In this document: piece after piece, positions 45,837 to 58,084 of the stretch
How positions within the stretch are numbered: position 1 is the first letter of the stretch
Layout: the number at the start of each line of letters is the position of its first letter
Assembly (NCBI GenBank): GCA_963573305.1
Contig: OY754329.1
Location: 139,177,422-139,241,421, forward strand
DNA length: 64,000 nucleotides
From: Pyrrhosoma nymphula
Lineage: Eukaryota > Arthropoda > Insecta > Odonata > Coenagrionidae
Reading direction: 5' to 3'
The notes under the pieces: model-generated
What the model saw: only the letters and a program-made list of their open reading frames with translations
Databases searched by the model: none
What the model was told of the DNA's origin: nothing
Translations under genes and position numbers: made by a program

Positions 45837-47580
45837 GTAAGTATGACTTGTAAAAAATGTTCTTTTTAACTCTATTAATATTTCATCTGGCTGTATGTTC
45901 TTCATACAGCTTGCATATTATTTTTCTGTCATTAAACAGCACTCTTATGCTCTTTGTGTTACCAGCATTGTCTCAGTTCATGTCCATCAGATGATTTATC
46001 CAGATCAATGAAAACAATATACCTCGGCTTGTCTTTTAGCATCCTCTTCTCCATTAGAATTGCTCCTCTCATCCCCCCTATTTTTCTACTACTAAATTGT
46101 TCTTCTCTCAAATATTCTTCCATCTCATATCAGTATTAATAGCGACTGTGAAATGTGGGATCAAGAAATTGGTATTGTGTATTTTAGCCTTTAGTACAAA
46201 AGCAAATGTGTGTGGCCAAGTCAGGCCTAATATCTTGCTGTAATAGCTGAGAAAATAGTTTATAATTTGCTAGTATAACTCACATCAGTAAATCAAGTTT
46301 AATTACTTAAGCTTATGTGAAATATGTGTATTTTTATTATGTTATTAGTTTTTCTTTATGATGATTTAATGGGGGCATTTACCTTTTTTTTTATTGACAA
46401 ATCTGATAGAGTTAGTAAAATAAAAAGACCTGTATTTTTCCATTTTTCGATCCGTCACCTAGTTCTCGAGTTACGAGCGATGAAAAACTGATGTTCTTAA
46501 CCCTTTTGCTGGAATGGGCATGGTGGGACTTCTTACGTCATCCCTTCGTCCACAGCTCCTTAGCCGAATCAAAATCCTCCCCTCCATCCCCTCCCCAACT
46601 CCACCCCCACTATACTCCCCAAAACAGCCAACGAGGGGAGGTGGATGACGTAGAAGTCTCAGCGCAGCTCATTCGATGGGCGTCACCTTTTGTGTATTTG
46701 TATTCTCAATTTATGAGTGAATGGCTACGGTTAGAAGATTGGACCTTTTTCACTGAAATAAAATTTTTGTTTCAATTTCACAATTTCATAAATAAAATAG
46801 CAATTTCGGTTTCAAGTTCATTAGTCAAGTATTACATTCATAAAGAACTCATATAACGCAGAATGCATTTGTGCCGTAAATATTTTTGTGCTTACGAGAA
46901 TTACCAAGGTAAACCTGGAAAAGAGACAAACAGTGAATACTGGATTTTTCAGTATTTAGTCCATGTATTCAGAAATTTGGGAGGAATTGTGATGAATTAC
47001 TCTTTCCTAAATTTAATGAAGTGTGCTTTTATTGAAAAGGTAAGCTCATGATGTAACTTAAGGTAACAGGTGGGCGAGGGGGGCAGTGAAATTAAGAAAT
47101 AATAATTAAGGAAGCAATGTAAATGCGCCAGTAACAGACCCCAAAATTCAATACAACCTCCTTGAAAAACATTATTTATATATTGCACAGGATTTTGAAA
47201 AATCAAGTACATACATAGTACGGGCAGTTACCCTTTTCAAATATAAAAATAAAGAAAGCATAAAAACATTGTGATTTTAAAAAAAAATTACATATCAGGT
47301 TACATACAGTATAAAAACGATTTAAATAATTTTACAAATTTTTATAAGTGATTTCTTAATAAACATTTAATTCTATATAATCTCATTTTGAAAAAATCAA
47401 TTTCAAATGGCAGGGAATTTTCCACCCCCATAATTCATGCCATTGGGCTGTTATATAAATAATTTGTCCCAAAAAATTCTCGAGAAAAGGTTCTCTTACA
47501 GTGTGTATTAGCAATAGGAACACAAAAAGATATCATTTGCAATAGCACAGCTTCTGACTCTACTTTGTAGAAACTTTTAA
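45837..47580. other. BLTP2: Intron 13, 5' part
   Basis: No gene recognised. A CpG-containing, pyrimidine-rich stretch at 46490-46690 differs in composition from its surroundings and may be a small insertion. Confidence 0.4.
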
Positions 47581-47668
47581 TATTCATTACAATAAAGTTT
47601 TGTACTTTTCTACGCTTTTTATTTTTTAAACACTATGCGTTTCACCAATTTTATGTCATCGTCAGGTG
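47581..47668 (-). mobile_element. Penelope-type tail, left arm
   Basis: Read on minus: CCTGACGATGACATAAAATT, GGTGAAACGC, then AATAAAAAGCGTAGAAAAGT and TTATTGTAATGAATATT. The sequence matches the right arm at 49175-49280 at about 90%. The CTGACGA, stem and GAAAC pieces recall the hammerhead-like cores elsewhere in the window. Confidence 0.55.
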
Positions 47669-47674
47669 TAGTCA

Positions 47675-48010
47675 CCTGGCTCATGCCCCACAAAAGTCGT
47701 CATCTACAGCAACATCAATACCTCGTTGTTTGTGAAACTTTTGAACATGTTGACTATTTTGATGACCTAGCCGCTCGTGCCAAATTTGTAGTGTATCTTT
47801 CGATGCTACATTCATCTCTTTGGCATCTAGCACTTCAGGTTTCTGCACACGGATTAGCATTCTGAACAACTTCCCATACCCCACATCACAAGCTTTTACT
47901 ACGTTGTCTTTACGAAATGCACGTTTGCATTTTGATGAATTAAATGACAGTCCTTTAAAGGGCGGAAACAACGGAAAACAAATTTCTACAGGCTGTGGGA
48001 ACATACAGTA
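47675..48010 (-). pseudogene. Copia-type polyprotein scrap (pre-integrase zinc region)
   Basis: The minus strand encodes DTLQIWHERLGHQNSQHVQK followed by FHKQRGIDVAV and FCGA. LWHxRLGHxN is the signature of the GAG-pre-integrase region of Ty1/copia elements. Only this block of about 110 residues remains, with no long terminal repeats, integrase core or reverse transcriptase. Confidence 0.8.
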
Positions 48011-48018
48011 CATTCTCC

Positions 48019-49144
48019 GGTAATTATGAAGTAGACGGACTAATCATATTTTTTCAAAATTTTTTTCTATTGGCTTCCAATACGTTCTGCAACTATGAAA
48101 AATATTTTTTTTGGCGCGCTGATGCAGAATAACCCAGATATTTACGATTTTCGAAAGTACTACTTTTGCATTCAAGAACAAGTTTTGCGATCTGTGAGAG
48201 CCCCGCGAGGCGTAGATTACGTCGAGACAATGGTCTGAGTCACTCGAGAAAGTTTGTGGGGTGTTAAACACTCGAGGGGTGTTAAAAACGTCCACCCGAT
48301 GCGAAAAGTGTGGTTCAGTCTGCCATCTTCACCGGGAGTCTCTCCAGTTTAGATGCCAGTGCAGCTTTGCTGTCAGGAAGCAGTGTCCTCGCCGCAGTAA
48401 TTATAAGGTATCTGCGAGGGCAGGTACCTTCTACGACGGGTCAAGGCTGGAGAAATACGTGAAGCTCGTGAACATCCTATTGTAGCTGCAGCCCCCTCGT
48501 CAAGAACTCATCACAAGGGAGCTTGACGTCAGTGTACACTTTGTTGTGGATTGGTATTCCCGCTGTCCGGAAGTATTCGTTGAGCATATCATAGAATCGT
48601 CAAAGAAGATCGGCGGTCTCGACACCTTCGTCGAAATCGACGAAGCCAAGTTCGGGAGGAGGAAGTATAACCGAGGCCGCCTCCGGGTGGTATCCAGCAC
48701 CTTACGGTGAATTACTCGGTTAACTTCGTGGGCCCGAGCACCGGCGCTAACACGAATACTATTGAATGCGTCTGGCGGGAAGTGCGGGACAAGGTGACAC
48801 GATATGGTCGGGGAAAGGAGAACTTTGTCAAGTATCTGGCAGAAATGCAATTTAAAATGCTCTACCGGGACCACCATGAGCGTATCCACCGTGTTTTTCA
48901 GGCTGCCGCTGTGCTGTGCCCACCCACGTATTAATTTGTTAATTTGGTACGTAATTGGTCGTAATAAAAAACTTGAAAAAATGTTACTTTCTCTCATTTT
49001 CTACACCCTTCGAAAATCGTAAATATCTGAGTTATTTAGCATCAGCGCATCAAAAAAAATATTTTTCATAGTTGTAGAAGGTATTGGAAGCCATTAGAAA
49101 AAAAATTGAAAAAATACGATGAGTCCGTCTACTTCATAATTACC
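48019..49144 (+). mobile_element. Merlin DNA transposon with 8-bp TSD
   Basis: Terminal inverted repeats of about 130 bp start GGTAATTATGAAGTAGACGG at the left and read the same from the right. An exact 8-bp duplication CATTCTCC flanks the element at 48011-48018 and 49145-49152. The encoded protein is of the ISXO2/IS1595 type, so this belongs to the Merlin superfamily, whose 8-9-bp duplications agree. The element is 1,126 bp. Confidence 0.95.
48261..48934 (+). pseudogene. Merlin (ISXO2-like) transposase with internal deletion
   Basis: The first part reads CEKCGSVCHLHRESLQFRCQ (zinc ribbon), then after one stop IGGLDTFVEIDEAKFGRRKY with the first catalytic aspartate, and breaks after NRGR. 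The last part (48707-48931, another frame) gives NYSVNFVGPSTGANTNTIEC and VWREVRDKV, carrying the end motif with the final acidic residue. About 80 residues between them, including the second catalytic aspartate, are deleted, so the protein cannot be active. Confidence 0.9.
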
Positions 49145-49167
49145 CATTCTCCATGTTATGGCACGTT

Positions 49168-49285
49168 AGCCATTAAAATTACACCTGACGATGCCATAAA
49201 ATTGGTGAAACGCGTAGTGTGTTTAAAAAATAAAAAGTGTAGAAATGTACAAAACTTTTATGTAATGAATATTTGCAATAGCTAT
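49168..49285 (+). mobile_element. Penelope-type tail, right arm
   Basis: CCTGACGATGCCATAAAATT, GGTGAAACGCG, AATAAAAAGTGTAGAAATGT and TATGTAATGAATATT mirror the left arm at 47581-47668 on the opposite strand. The core at 49184-49213 has CTGACGA, a GCCA/TGG stem and GAAAC. Confidence 0.55.
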
Positions 49286-50944
49286 ATTGAATAAATTCAA
49301 TTATTTAGTATTTTATGTAAAAAGAGAATATCAGCATGCATCCGCCTATTACTTAAAGTATTAAGACCTAGTGCATTATACATATCACTGTAGGAAGTCA
49401 TTGTCATATCAACTCCACACTTTTTTTGCACATAATCTTACAAAATATTTCAAGCATTTTTCAATTCTTTTCCTATGACAGTGGTACTAAGGACTCCATA
49501 TCACTGACCCATATTCTATTATTGGCAGAACCAAAGTAATAAATAGTAACCTCATAGCAAAAATATTGTGAAATTGTTATTATTGTCCCCCCCCCCCCCC
49601 AGAAAATCTAGAATACTCCCTGATTTTTTAAATGGAAATTCAGTGACCAGCCTTTGTTTGCACATCCAGTTGTTCTGAAGTATGTGAAACCATGAACTTC
49701 AAATTTGTTGTGCGTTCATGTAGTACTCTTTATCTAACTCATGTTTTGCTTCTTTTTTAGGTGAAGCAACATACATGTCAACAGATCAGGGGAGATGTAT
49801 CAAGGCGTTCATAAGTAATGTCCACTTTCTGAAGGGGGCCCTCTTAGGTTTAAACTCGGCTTCGTTTTTTGCTTTTTACAATCAATTCTCAAAGGGCTAT
49901 ATTCACCACCAGCAATCAAACACTTCTCTGTATATATCCCTTGACCCAAAAGTACAACAGAACATCCAGGCAACTCTTATCTGCGAGTTTCTGTTTCTTA
50001 TAATGTTGGCATTGTGAAGGCGTGACACTTCTCTTACAGCTGTCTGCATCCTCTTCTATTTCATAACCTATTCATTGCCTGTTCATACTCCGGAAGGGAG
50101 ACAATTTTCTGCAAATGAAAATTAAACTAAGGTGAGCTTAGTTTTCTTCATCCTGAGCAAGGAATCAAAAGACCTGTGTTAGATCCACCTTTTTTTAGAA
50201 ATGTACTTAATTTGGAACTAACTTATTGTTTAAAAAACCTTTTCAGTCGTGAATAGACTGATATTTTTTTACCTTGAAGGAACAGAGAGGAGCAAAAACA
50301 CTGCAATACCACAGTAAAATTAATTATACCACAATGGTTTTGATATGGCACATGGCTCCATTTTGTGTAAAGAATAAAAAGTTTGCTTTTTTGCAAAAAA
50401 AATGTGTGCATGCATAGAGATAAAAAATTTTGGTTTTTTCTCTCCTGATGATGCTGCACCGCTGTGAAAACATGGTCTTATACTAAAGTTCATTGTGGAA
50501 TTTGCTGTGTTTTTGTACCTTTTCCTTCTGATCATTAACAAACTATCATATTTAATTTAATTAATGTGCTTTGAGATAACCCTTAGTAACCTTAGTTTGT
50601 TCTGAAGCTTACAAATTGTCTTTCTCAATTGGCTTCAAAATCCCAGATTTCAGGCATTTAATTCTCCTTCTCCCCTCATTTTCTGTTTCACGGTTCCAAG
50701 CCTTTTGACAAATCAAATGATATTCCAGACCAGTCCCATTTGTCATTTGAAGTTACTTTTGTTTCCTATTAGCCTCATAATGCTATGAGATTTTATATAG
50801 CTTGTTCATCGCTACAAGCCCATAACTATTTCTGTATTTTAATCTTTCTTTCTCATGAAGAGGTTGTTATAGGTAGAATTAGGAAAAGCAATCGTTGAGA
50901 AAAAATTTCCCAAAGGACTGGTGTTATTATTGACTTAACATATA
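49286..50944. other. BLTP2: Flanks of exon 14
   Basis: Apart from exon 14 I recognise no feature in this AT-rich stretch. A C-run of 15 at 49587-49601 is present. Confidence 0.4.
49761..49847 (+). CDS. BLTP2: BLTP2 exon 14 (3' boundary uncertain)
   Basis: Acceptor TTCTTTTTTAG. The split codon gives serine and then EATYMSTDQGRCIKAFISNV. This lines up with the human AAESVSLSRHGGSLQAY. The donor is unclear: GTTTAA at 49848 is weak, and GTAATG after KAFI is an alternative. Both leave one base. Confidence 0.65.
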
Positions 50945-52428
50945 CCGTATATCTCCGAATGTAGTCCCCCCCCTTTTTGCTCCGAAGCTTCGTGGGAAAA
51001 GTAATGGGGAAGACTATATTCGAGCTCAAGTGACTAAAGCATGATTCACACGATCATTTTTCAGGGATAGCAGCAATTATAGCTCAAGGCTCTATGAAGT
51101 CATCATTTTCAGGAATAGCGGCAATGATAGGGATCCATATTCATTTTTCCATCATTCGCAAACGTCCAATTTTTCTTCCCTGAACACGTACATGACATCC
51201 AGCTGCAACCAATCAGTGCCCATGGCAGCAAATACAAACCCAAGGTTCGTAAAGGACAGGTCATGACATGCACTTGTCTAATGATCTGCCATCTTGTCTC
51301 CGTCACAGCGGGAATCCAAATTTTGCATGCAAATAAACTGAGAACATAGGTACAATGAACCACAATTTACTTTCTTATTTAGCGATGTGGAGCTATGAAA
51401 TTTAACACATTCATAGACAATACAATGGTAATTGATATCATAGTTGTACTTTAACTCTACGGTCCTCAGTTTGACTGTGGAAAAATTGTCAATCCAGCTC
51501 AAAACTTCGTACTTGAGCACATAGACACAAAGAACCACGATTTACTTTCTTATTTAGTGACGTAGAGTTATGGAATTTTAGATATTCATAGGCAATACAA
51601 TGGTTAATGATGGAATGGTTGGACTTCAAGTCTACGGTTGTTGATTCGACTCAGTAAAAATTCCAATCCAGCTGTGGCTCAAACCCTCTTACTTGATCGC
51701 CCTGCATGCATAAGTAAAAAGAACCACGATTTTCAATCTTATTTAGCTCGGTGGAGCTATGAAATATGAGGAACTCATAGGCAATACAATAATACTTGGT
51801 AATGTAGTTGGACTTTTAAGTTTAGAGTCGGCAGTTCAACTCCAGAAAAAAATCCAATCCTGCTCTAAACGTCTTATGAAAGCGTACCTCCTGCATAGGT
51901 ACATAGAACACGATTGTTGCCTCCTCTGAAGAGGTACATTGAAATTTACGCTATCCAATGGCAAACCTATAGGTACTTTAAAACTTGGGCTTCAGCTCTA
52001 TGGCTCGACTCCAGAAGGACATAAATGAAAACAAAAGTAGTTGATGTGGGAGAAGTACTGCGTTTTTTATTAAACCTTTATACGTACAGAAAGGAATCAT
52101 TTTAACATTAATTTTAGGATTGCTTTCATCTTTCAAGGGAGGTCATGGGTTTCACTTCCAATGGCTCATGATTCTTTCCAAGAACACTGTATAGTGAGTG
52201 TTATTGCATAATAGCATGGGGTGGATTTATGCTGCCACATGGAGGGAATCATGCAGCAGCTGAATAATTTGAGGTGGAAAGAAAGTCCGTGCGACTTAGG
52301 CGAGACAAGCTACCACACAAGTTGTTAGCCTGAGAATAAAATATGTAAGGCCTCCTTGCTATTTGATTCTTTCAAAACTGAACCTTCAAAAATTGGGGGG
52401 TAGGGGGACTATATTCGGAGAAATATGG
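50945..52428. mobile_element. TA-flanked non-autonomous element with internal tandem repeats
   Basis: The ends CCGTATATCTCCGAATGTAG (left) and CCATATTTCTCCGAATATAG (right, read on minus) are followed by C-runs and flanked by TA at 50943-50944 and 52429-52430. This suits a Tc1/mariner or pogo-like element. The interior lacks a transposase and consists in part of a diverged tandem array. Confidence 0.85.
51358..51915 (+). repeat. Diverged tandem repeat, about 175-190 bp units
   Basis: Units begin with AACCACRATTTACTTTCTTA or variants at 51358, 51533, 51722 and, more diverged, 51907. Each has a GGAGCTATGAAAT-like and an ATAGGCAATACAATG-like block. The array sits wholly inside the element at 50945-52428. 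Confidence 0.8.
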
Positions 52429-53066
52429 TAGATCAGCATAGAAAGCTCACTTTCATGTTAGTCATTGATTTGACAATTTTTAATCTTAACTTGTATTTTC
52501 ATAGGATACCATCTCTTGTGTTCTTCCTGTTCTGCATCAGCGCTCTCTTATATCATGAGGCATGCTTTAGTGATTGTTTTGATTAATTGCATAAATGCCA
52601 TGAGATTATCTATGATGCTGATCCAGGATTGCATTTATATTTGAAATCCATTATCTATTATTACTGGATATCAGGATGTGTGGATGGCCAATGTTATGTT
52701 TGGGCATAATCACATTTAGCTTGAATAGCTTTATTGTACTATCACCTTACTTTACACATTCTTACAGCCATGTTTTCATGTGCACAACTTCACTTCTTTG
52801 TTATTACTGCTGCCACAACATGGATACTACAGCCAAGAAACATTATATGTACTTGAAAGAAAACAGTTTAATGTCATTGCATAGATTTCATAATTTGTTA
52901 TGCATGAAGGTATTTCTGCCTGAAAAAACTCATTTTGGAAGTAAGTGAGCCCTGTTAAATATCTCTGAAACTACAATGACTTTGAGAACCAAGTTAAGCT
53001 CATCTAAAAGCTGATATCAGCCCAGGCAGCTGCAATGTCTCTCATTCTTGGCATGGAGGCCTTGAT

Positions 53067-53160
53067 CAGGTTCCCTAAAGGTATGTTAGCTCTCTTCTTA
53101 GATGAATTCCTTGCATGTTGGCATTGTCACTTAAAATCAAATTACACTTCGTGATCTGTG
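53067..53160 (+). repeat. Dispersed duplicate, copy 1
   Basis: ATCAGGTTCCCTAAAGGTAT through CATTGTCACTTAAAATCAA, repeated at 53849-53940 with only a few changes. Confidence 0.85.
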
Positions 53161-53848
53161 GGTTGCATGATAGATGAGGAAAAAAAGGACTCTAAACCAT
53201 TAAAAAAAAGCAAGGTTTTTGGGGCAGCCTGAACTTCAATGATGATTATAAGTATCTGTGTCTTTAGATTACAGTGAACAATCTCACAGTCAAGTACAAC
53301 TAACAGATAGTTGGCTTGATTATAATTGGAAAATTAAGTAATGACTGAGATAATGATGGTGCTAAACAGATACTGAAGGTGCTAAGAAGAAAGTAAATGG
53401 ATGGAAGTTGATGGATCGTGTGAGCCTACTTCTTTAGGAGGATAATTGAGTTTAAATGATCTTAATTTTCCATTGAAAAAAGGTAAGTTTTAATTATAAT
53501 CAGTGATAAACTTACTACATGTTTTCCAGCTTTTAAGACAAGCTTTTGTTCTTCAAATTAGTCCACGGAAAATTAACCTGAATCTCACATGGTGAATTTC
53601 AAAGTCAGATTTGGCTTAACAAAGAATTCAGAAAACTTACTGTTGAAATCCACACCAATATTTAATTTAGATTTATCTATTGATTGCTATCTTTTATAAA
53701 TACAATTATCAGTATTTACACCCAATGGTAACTACTCATACTATAATCTCTCTCTGCAAAAAAATTGTCCAAGAGATATGTATATACAGTAGAAACTCGA
53801 AATAACGAAATTTTGATTTTATGAAGCAAAATCTTCGGTCCTGACCAA

Positions 53849-53940
53849 AAGGGATCAGGTTCCCTAAAGGTATGTTAGCTCTCTTCTTAGATGAATTCCT
53901 TGCATTTTGGCATTGTGGCTTAAAATCAATTTAAACTAAG
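53849..53940 (+). repeat. Dispersed duplicate, copy 2, between Tigger-like ends
   Basis: Second copy of 53067-53160. It is bounded on the left by CAGTAGAAACTCGAAATAAC (53791) and followed at 53952 by CAGTACACGATATTACGAAA. It therefore sits within or beside a Tigger-like terminal sequence that appears twice. Confidence 0.8.
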
Positions 53941-54786
53941 TGTGTGTAACAGTACACGATATTACGAAATAACGAAGTTTTGAAATTACAAATCTTGGGT
54001 CTTGGTCCCGACGTGAAAAAGTTACTCATTTATACAAATAGTGACGGATCACTTCAATGTTTTTAGGCACTCCTTGTTTGAGTTAAACAACAAATTAATC
54101 ATTGTTGCCAAATACATTATGCACCCAATGTGAATTACCTGAACGATAACTCATTTTTCAATGCTACAATAGTAAAGGCGTGGTTTCGCTGTGGAGTGTC
54201 GCGTTCACGTCCATCAGTTGGAAGTCACTGTGTAGTCATCCAATATATATCAAATGCACTCGATTTCACTGAGACGTCTCGGCCAGCACGTTCGACTGCT
54301 GACGCCCGATCTCTGCCTCTCTACTGCTTCAAGAGCAGGCTAGACGTGGATGCCTAGTCAGGCAGTTCCAATTTTCGGTGATTTTTCTGCTCTCCTCTCT
54401 TCGTGTTTTATATAAAGAGTCCTTTCCAGCTCTTTCTGTAAAACTATTTGCAACATTTGATCGTCCTCTTCTTCGTTTTCCAATAAAAGCAACAAAACTG
54501 AATCGTCACCATCCCTTTCAGCTCAAAATCAACTCACTCTCAGGAAACACAAACTGATAATAAATTCATAATTAAACTAAATACACATTCTCCCACATCG
54601 CCCAGCTGCGGAATCGGGACGTAGACACCTGAATGAAACCACCCGGCCGCGTCGTCCAGCTGCGATGTCCAGACGTGGTTGGACATGGCCGCTGGATGCC
54701 CCAGTGAAACCAGACCTTGGACAACTTTGAATTGTAGGCATTGTATTACATGCAATATGAAACCAATCGGGCAAAAAATGCATTCG

Positions 54787-54992
54787 GCTTTGTTACCACA
54801 AGTCCATAGAGTTTCCAACGAGTAAAAAAACTTAAATTAGTCATGTACGGATATACTCGCCCGCGAGAGAATAATTGCTACAACCAGCTTTGCTTTGTTG
54901 CCATGAGTCCACAGAGTTGCCTACGAGTAAATTAACTTAAAATAGTCATGTACAGATATACTTGCCTACGATAGAATAATTGCTACAACCAG
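54787..54992 (+). repeat. 105-bp tandem duplication
   Basis: GCTTTGTTACCACAAGTCC at 54787 and GCTTTGTTGCCATGAGTCC at 54892 start two units that share TTAGTCATGTACGGATATAC-like and AATAATTGCTACAACCAGC blocks. The units are about 85-90% alike. Confidence 0.85.
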
Positions 54993-55809
54993 CATTTTCC
55001 TCTCATGATCCCTGGCATTTTTGCTACCGGTTTTCCCAAACATAAATCCATGATGAGTATTCCTGGTACCGAAATCGTTTGCTGCGTGCATGTTCTAAAA
55101 AACTATGACATGTATCGGAGATAGTGCTAGGTTGTTTGAGCGATAGATTCAGTCGTGAATATAACCTGATGAAGCTTTTTTCTTACTATTTCAGACTGAT
55201 TACACTTAACCTTGCTCAACGGCATAATTATTCCAGCTGGAAATAGATATCATTGAAGGAATCAGGTTTAATATTCCCCGCCCTAATTGAACGTTTTGAT
55301 GTATACACCGAGCAAGGTATTGCCCTTCCCTTCTTCCGTCGCCAACAGCCAAGAAAACTAGAGAAAATACGAGTTTGCTTGGTTCATTCGACCAATTACT
55401 TTGAAGCACATTAATTCTAAAGTATGACTAGCGCTGGGCGCATGCATAATCAAAGGGAAAAAATATTGAAGCACCCATATATTTGTATCGGAAAATGGTG
55501 TACCTTTCCCCCCTTTCGCTCCAACCCAGTGATTGAAAAAATATCCTAAAAGAGAACTCAGCTGCATTCCTGCAGATTGATAAAGAATCTGCCCGAATGG
55601 ATCGGAAATTTAGAAAATTCAAAATGGAAATGCCCGCGCATTCCCATATTTCTTTCCCCCGCCCGGCAATCCCCACCAGGAAAATTTACCCAGCATTCAA
55701 TTTCCGTTGTTCCAAAACCTCGTCTTACTTTTCTCCTCTATCAACTTCTTTCTCACTTCAGACGAACAGGACGAACCTATCAAACACTTCCCTTTTCTCC
55801 CATACTGGT

Positions 55810-58084
55810 GACGATATATTAAAAGTTAGAGAACATGGTCAACATCCTGTTCCATTTCTATCTGACCACGACCTAATAAAAATAAAATTTAACCTGAAAA
55901 CTCCAAATTGTAAACCAGAAAGCATTTGTTATCGAGACTTGAGTAAATTCGATCTCTTAAGTTTTGAGGAAGACTTTGATTATCTGCAATGGACAGATTT
56001 TACCTCCGCAAATTCTGTTGACACCAAAGTGTCTATTTTTATGTCAAATTTTAATTAACTACTAGATGTTCATGCTCCCTTGAAAAAGGTAAAGCCAAAG
56101 GGAAACCCAAACCCATGGATCACCTATGAAATAAAACAAATAGTTCAAAAAAGAGATGCAACACGTCAAAAATTTAAAAGGAGTAGATCTCAAAATCTGT
56201 TCCATGAATATAAAAGATTAATGAATGAAGCACAAAGGTTAATGAAAAAGGCCAAAGAAAATTACTATGATATCTGTTTTTCTGACAAATGGAACTCTAA
56301 AACCATATGGAATGAGGTTCAGAGACTAGGACTTATCAACTCTCGTAATGACAATTTTAAACTTAATATTTCGACTGACGAACCAAACGATACTTTATCA
56401 ATTCAGCTATTAATGTAAATGCCAGTTTAATTCAGGAACTACAACCATATTTTGAAGCCGTAAATGAAGTAGACATGTTAAATGTAAGTGATTTTGGTAA
56501 TAATGTATTTTATTTTCCCCATTTTACTCCGGAATTGATGTCACAGTATTTTCGTAGCATAAAGTCTAATGCTAGTGGAATTGATGGGATAAATAAAAAA
56601 ATATGAAATATAATTATGCCAGCAATATTTCCTGTGCTGCTTGACATTTATAACTTCTCGTTGAACTATTCGGTCTTTCCTGTTACCTGGAAGACTGCAA
56701 TAATCAAACCAATAAAGAAAATCCGGAATCCAGCTGAGCCATCGCATTATCGTCCAATTTCATTGCTATGTACTTTGTCGAAACCACTAGAAAGATTTGT
56801 ACATGACTTAGTAGCAGACATCCTTTCATCAAACAACATACTAGATAAATATCAGTCTGGATTTCGGAAAGGACATAGTACCCAAACTGCCCTTGTGAGA
56901 GTCACCGAAGATATCCGGCACTCCATAGACAATAAGAAAGTAACCATCCTAATCCTCTTTGATTTTAATAAAGCATTTGACTGTGTTAATCATGGCCTAT
57001 TACTTTATAAAATGCAAAAACTTGGTTTCTCTCTACCAGCAATTCAGTGGTTTCGGTCTTATTTAATTCAGAGAACCCAAGCAGTTAAGGGAAATGAGGA
57101 TCAACTATCCAGTTTTCTATCAATGCCATGCGGTGTGCCTCAGGGTTCTATCCTTGGACCTCTCCTTTTTTCAATATTTATTCGCGATTTACCAGTTTCG
57201 ATCAATTATTCGAACTATCAATTTTATGCTGACGATTTGCAAGTTTACCTGGATTGCCATCCATTACAAATTCATAGCGCCATTGAAAAGATTAATGAAG
57301 ATGTTAATAGCATATGCAAATGGGCGAATGACAATTTCTTGAAAATTAATCCCATCAAGACAAAATGTATTATTATTGGCACAGCAAAATTGGTGAATAA
57401 ATTAAACTACGATATGCTGCCTAAAATCATAATGAATGGCTCCGAAATCGAATATGCAACTTCAATTATGAACTTAGGAGTTAATATTAATAACACTCTA
57501 ACTTGGACAGAACATGTGGCTTCTATTTCCAACAAAGTTTATAAGACATTGGCGTAGATGAAATAATTTAAGAATCTAATTCCATTTGAGCTGCGCAAAA
57601 AACTCGTTAATCACCTATTAATTCCTCATATTGATTATTGTTCACTCGTATTTGCTGATTTAACAAAGGAGTCACATAAAAAATTACAAACATTGTTCAA
57701 TGCCGGAGTAAGATATATTTTCAAAGCCAATATCTACGAACATGTAACTTCCTATTATATTAAGTTAAAGTGGATGAAACTGGAACATAGAAAAATATTC
57801 CAACTGTCTATTTTCATCTATCAAATATTATCATCTAAAACCCCGGAATATCTATATGACTACATCATTAGAAACCTGACTGTTTCGGGCAGGCCTGTTA
57901 GAGCCAGAAGACGATTCAAAATTCCAAAGTGTAGGACAAATGTATATCACTTGTCAACTATAAATTCTGGCCTAAGAATATAGAACAGTATTCCTGATAA
58001 TGTAGTTAACTCCATCAATATACACCAATTTAAATTTAAAATGCTATCATTTATTTATGAAAAATATTATAGTATCTCATTATA
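55810..58084 (+). pseudogene. LINE endonuclease end and reverse transcriptase, lightly broken
   Basis: The first frame gives PFLSDHDLIKIKFNLKTP, the SDH motif that ends the endonuclease. A linker with NPWITYEIKQIVQKRDATRQ follows. The reverse transcriptase is open from 56616 to 57557: HYRPISLLCTLSKPLERFVH, YQSGFRKGHSTQTALVRVTE, LILFDFNKAFDCVNHGLLLY, CGVPQGSILGPLLFSIFIRD and FYADDLQVYLD with the catalytic YADD. It continues after two stops with LLIPHIDYCSLVF and LNNLYN-type C-terminal blocks to 58084. A few stops near 56055, 56418, 56604 and 57555 make it inactive. Confidence 0.88.

Larger units (their letters stand above)
52431..55809. other. BLTP2: Intron 14, 5' part
   Basis: No gene recognised. 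It contains a duplicated segment of about 90 bp (53067-53160 and 53849-53940), two lone Tigger-like ends (53791 and 53952) and a 105-bp tandem duplication (54787-54992). Confidence 0.5.
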
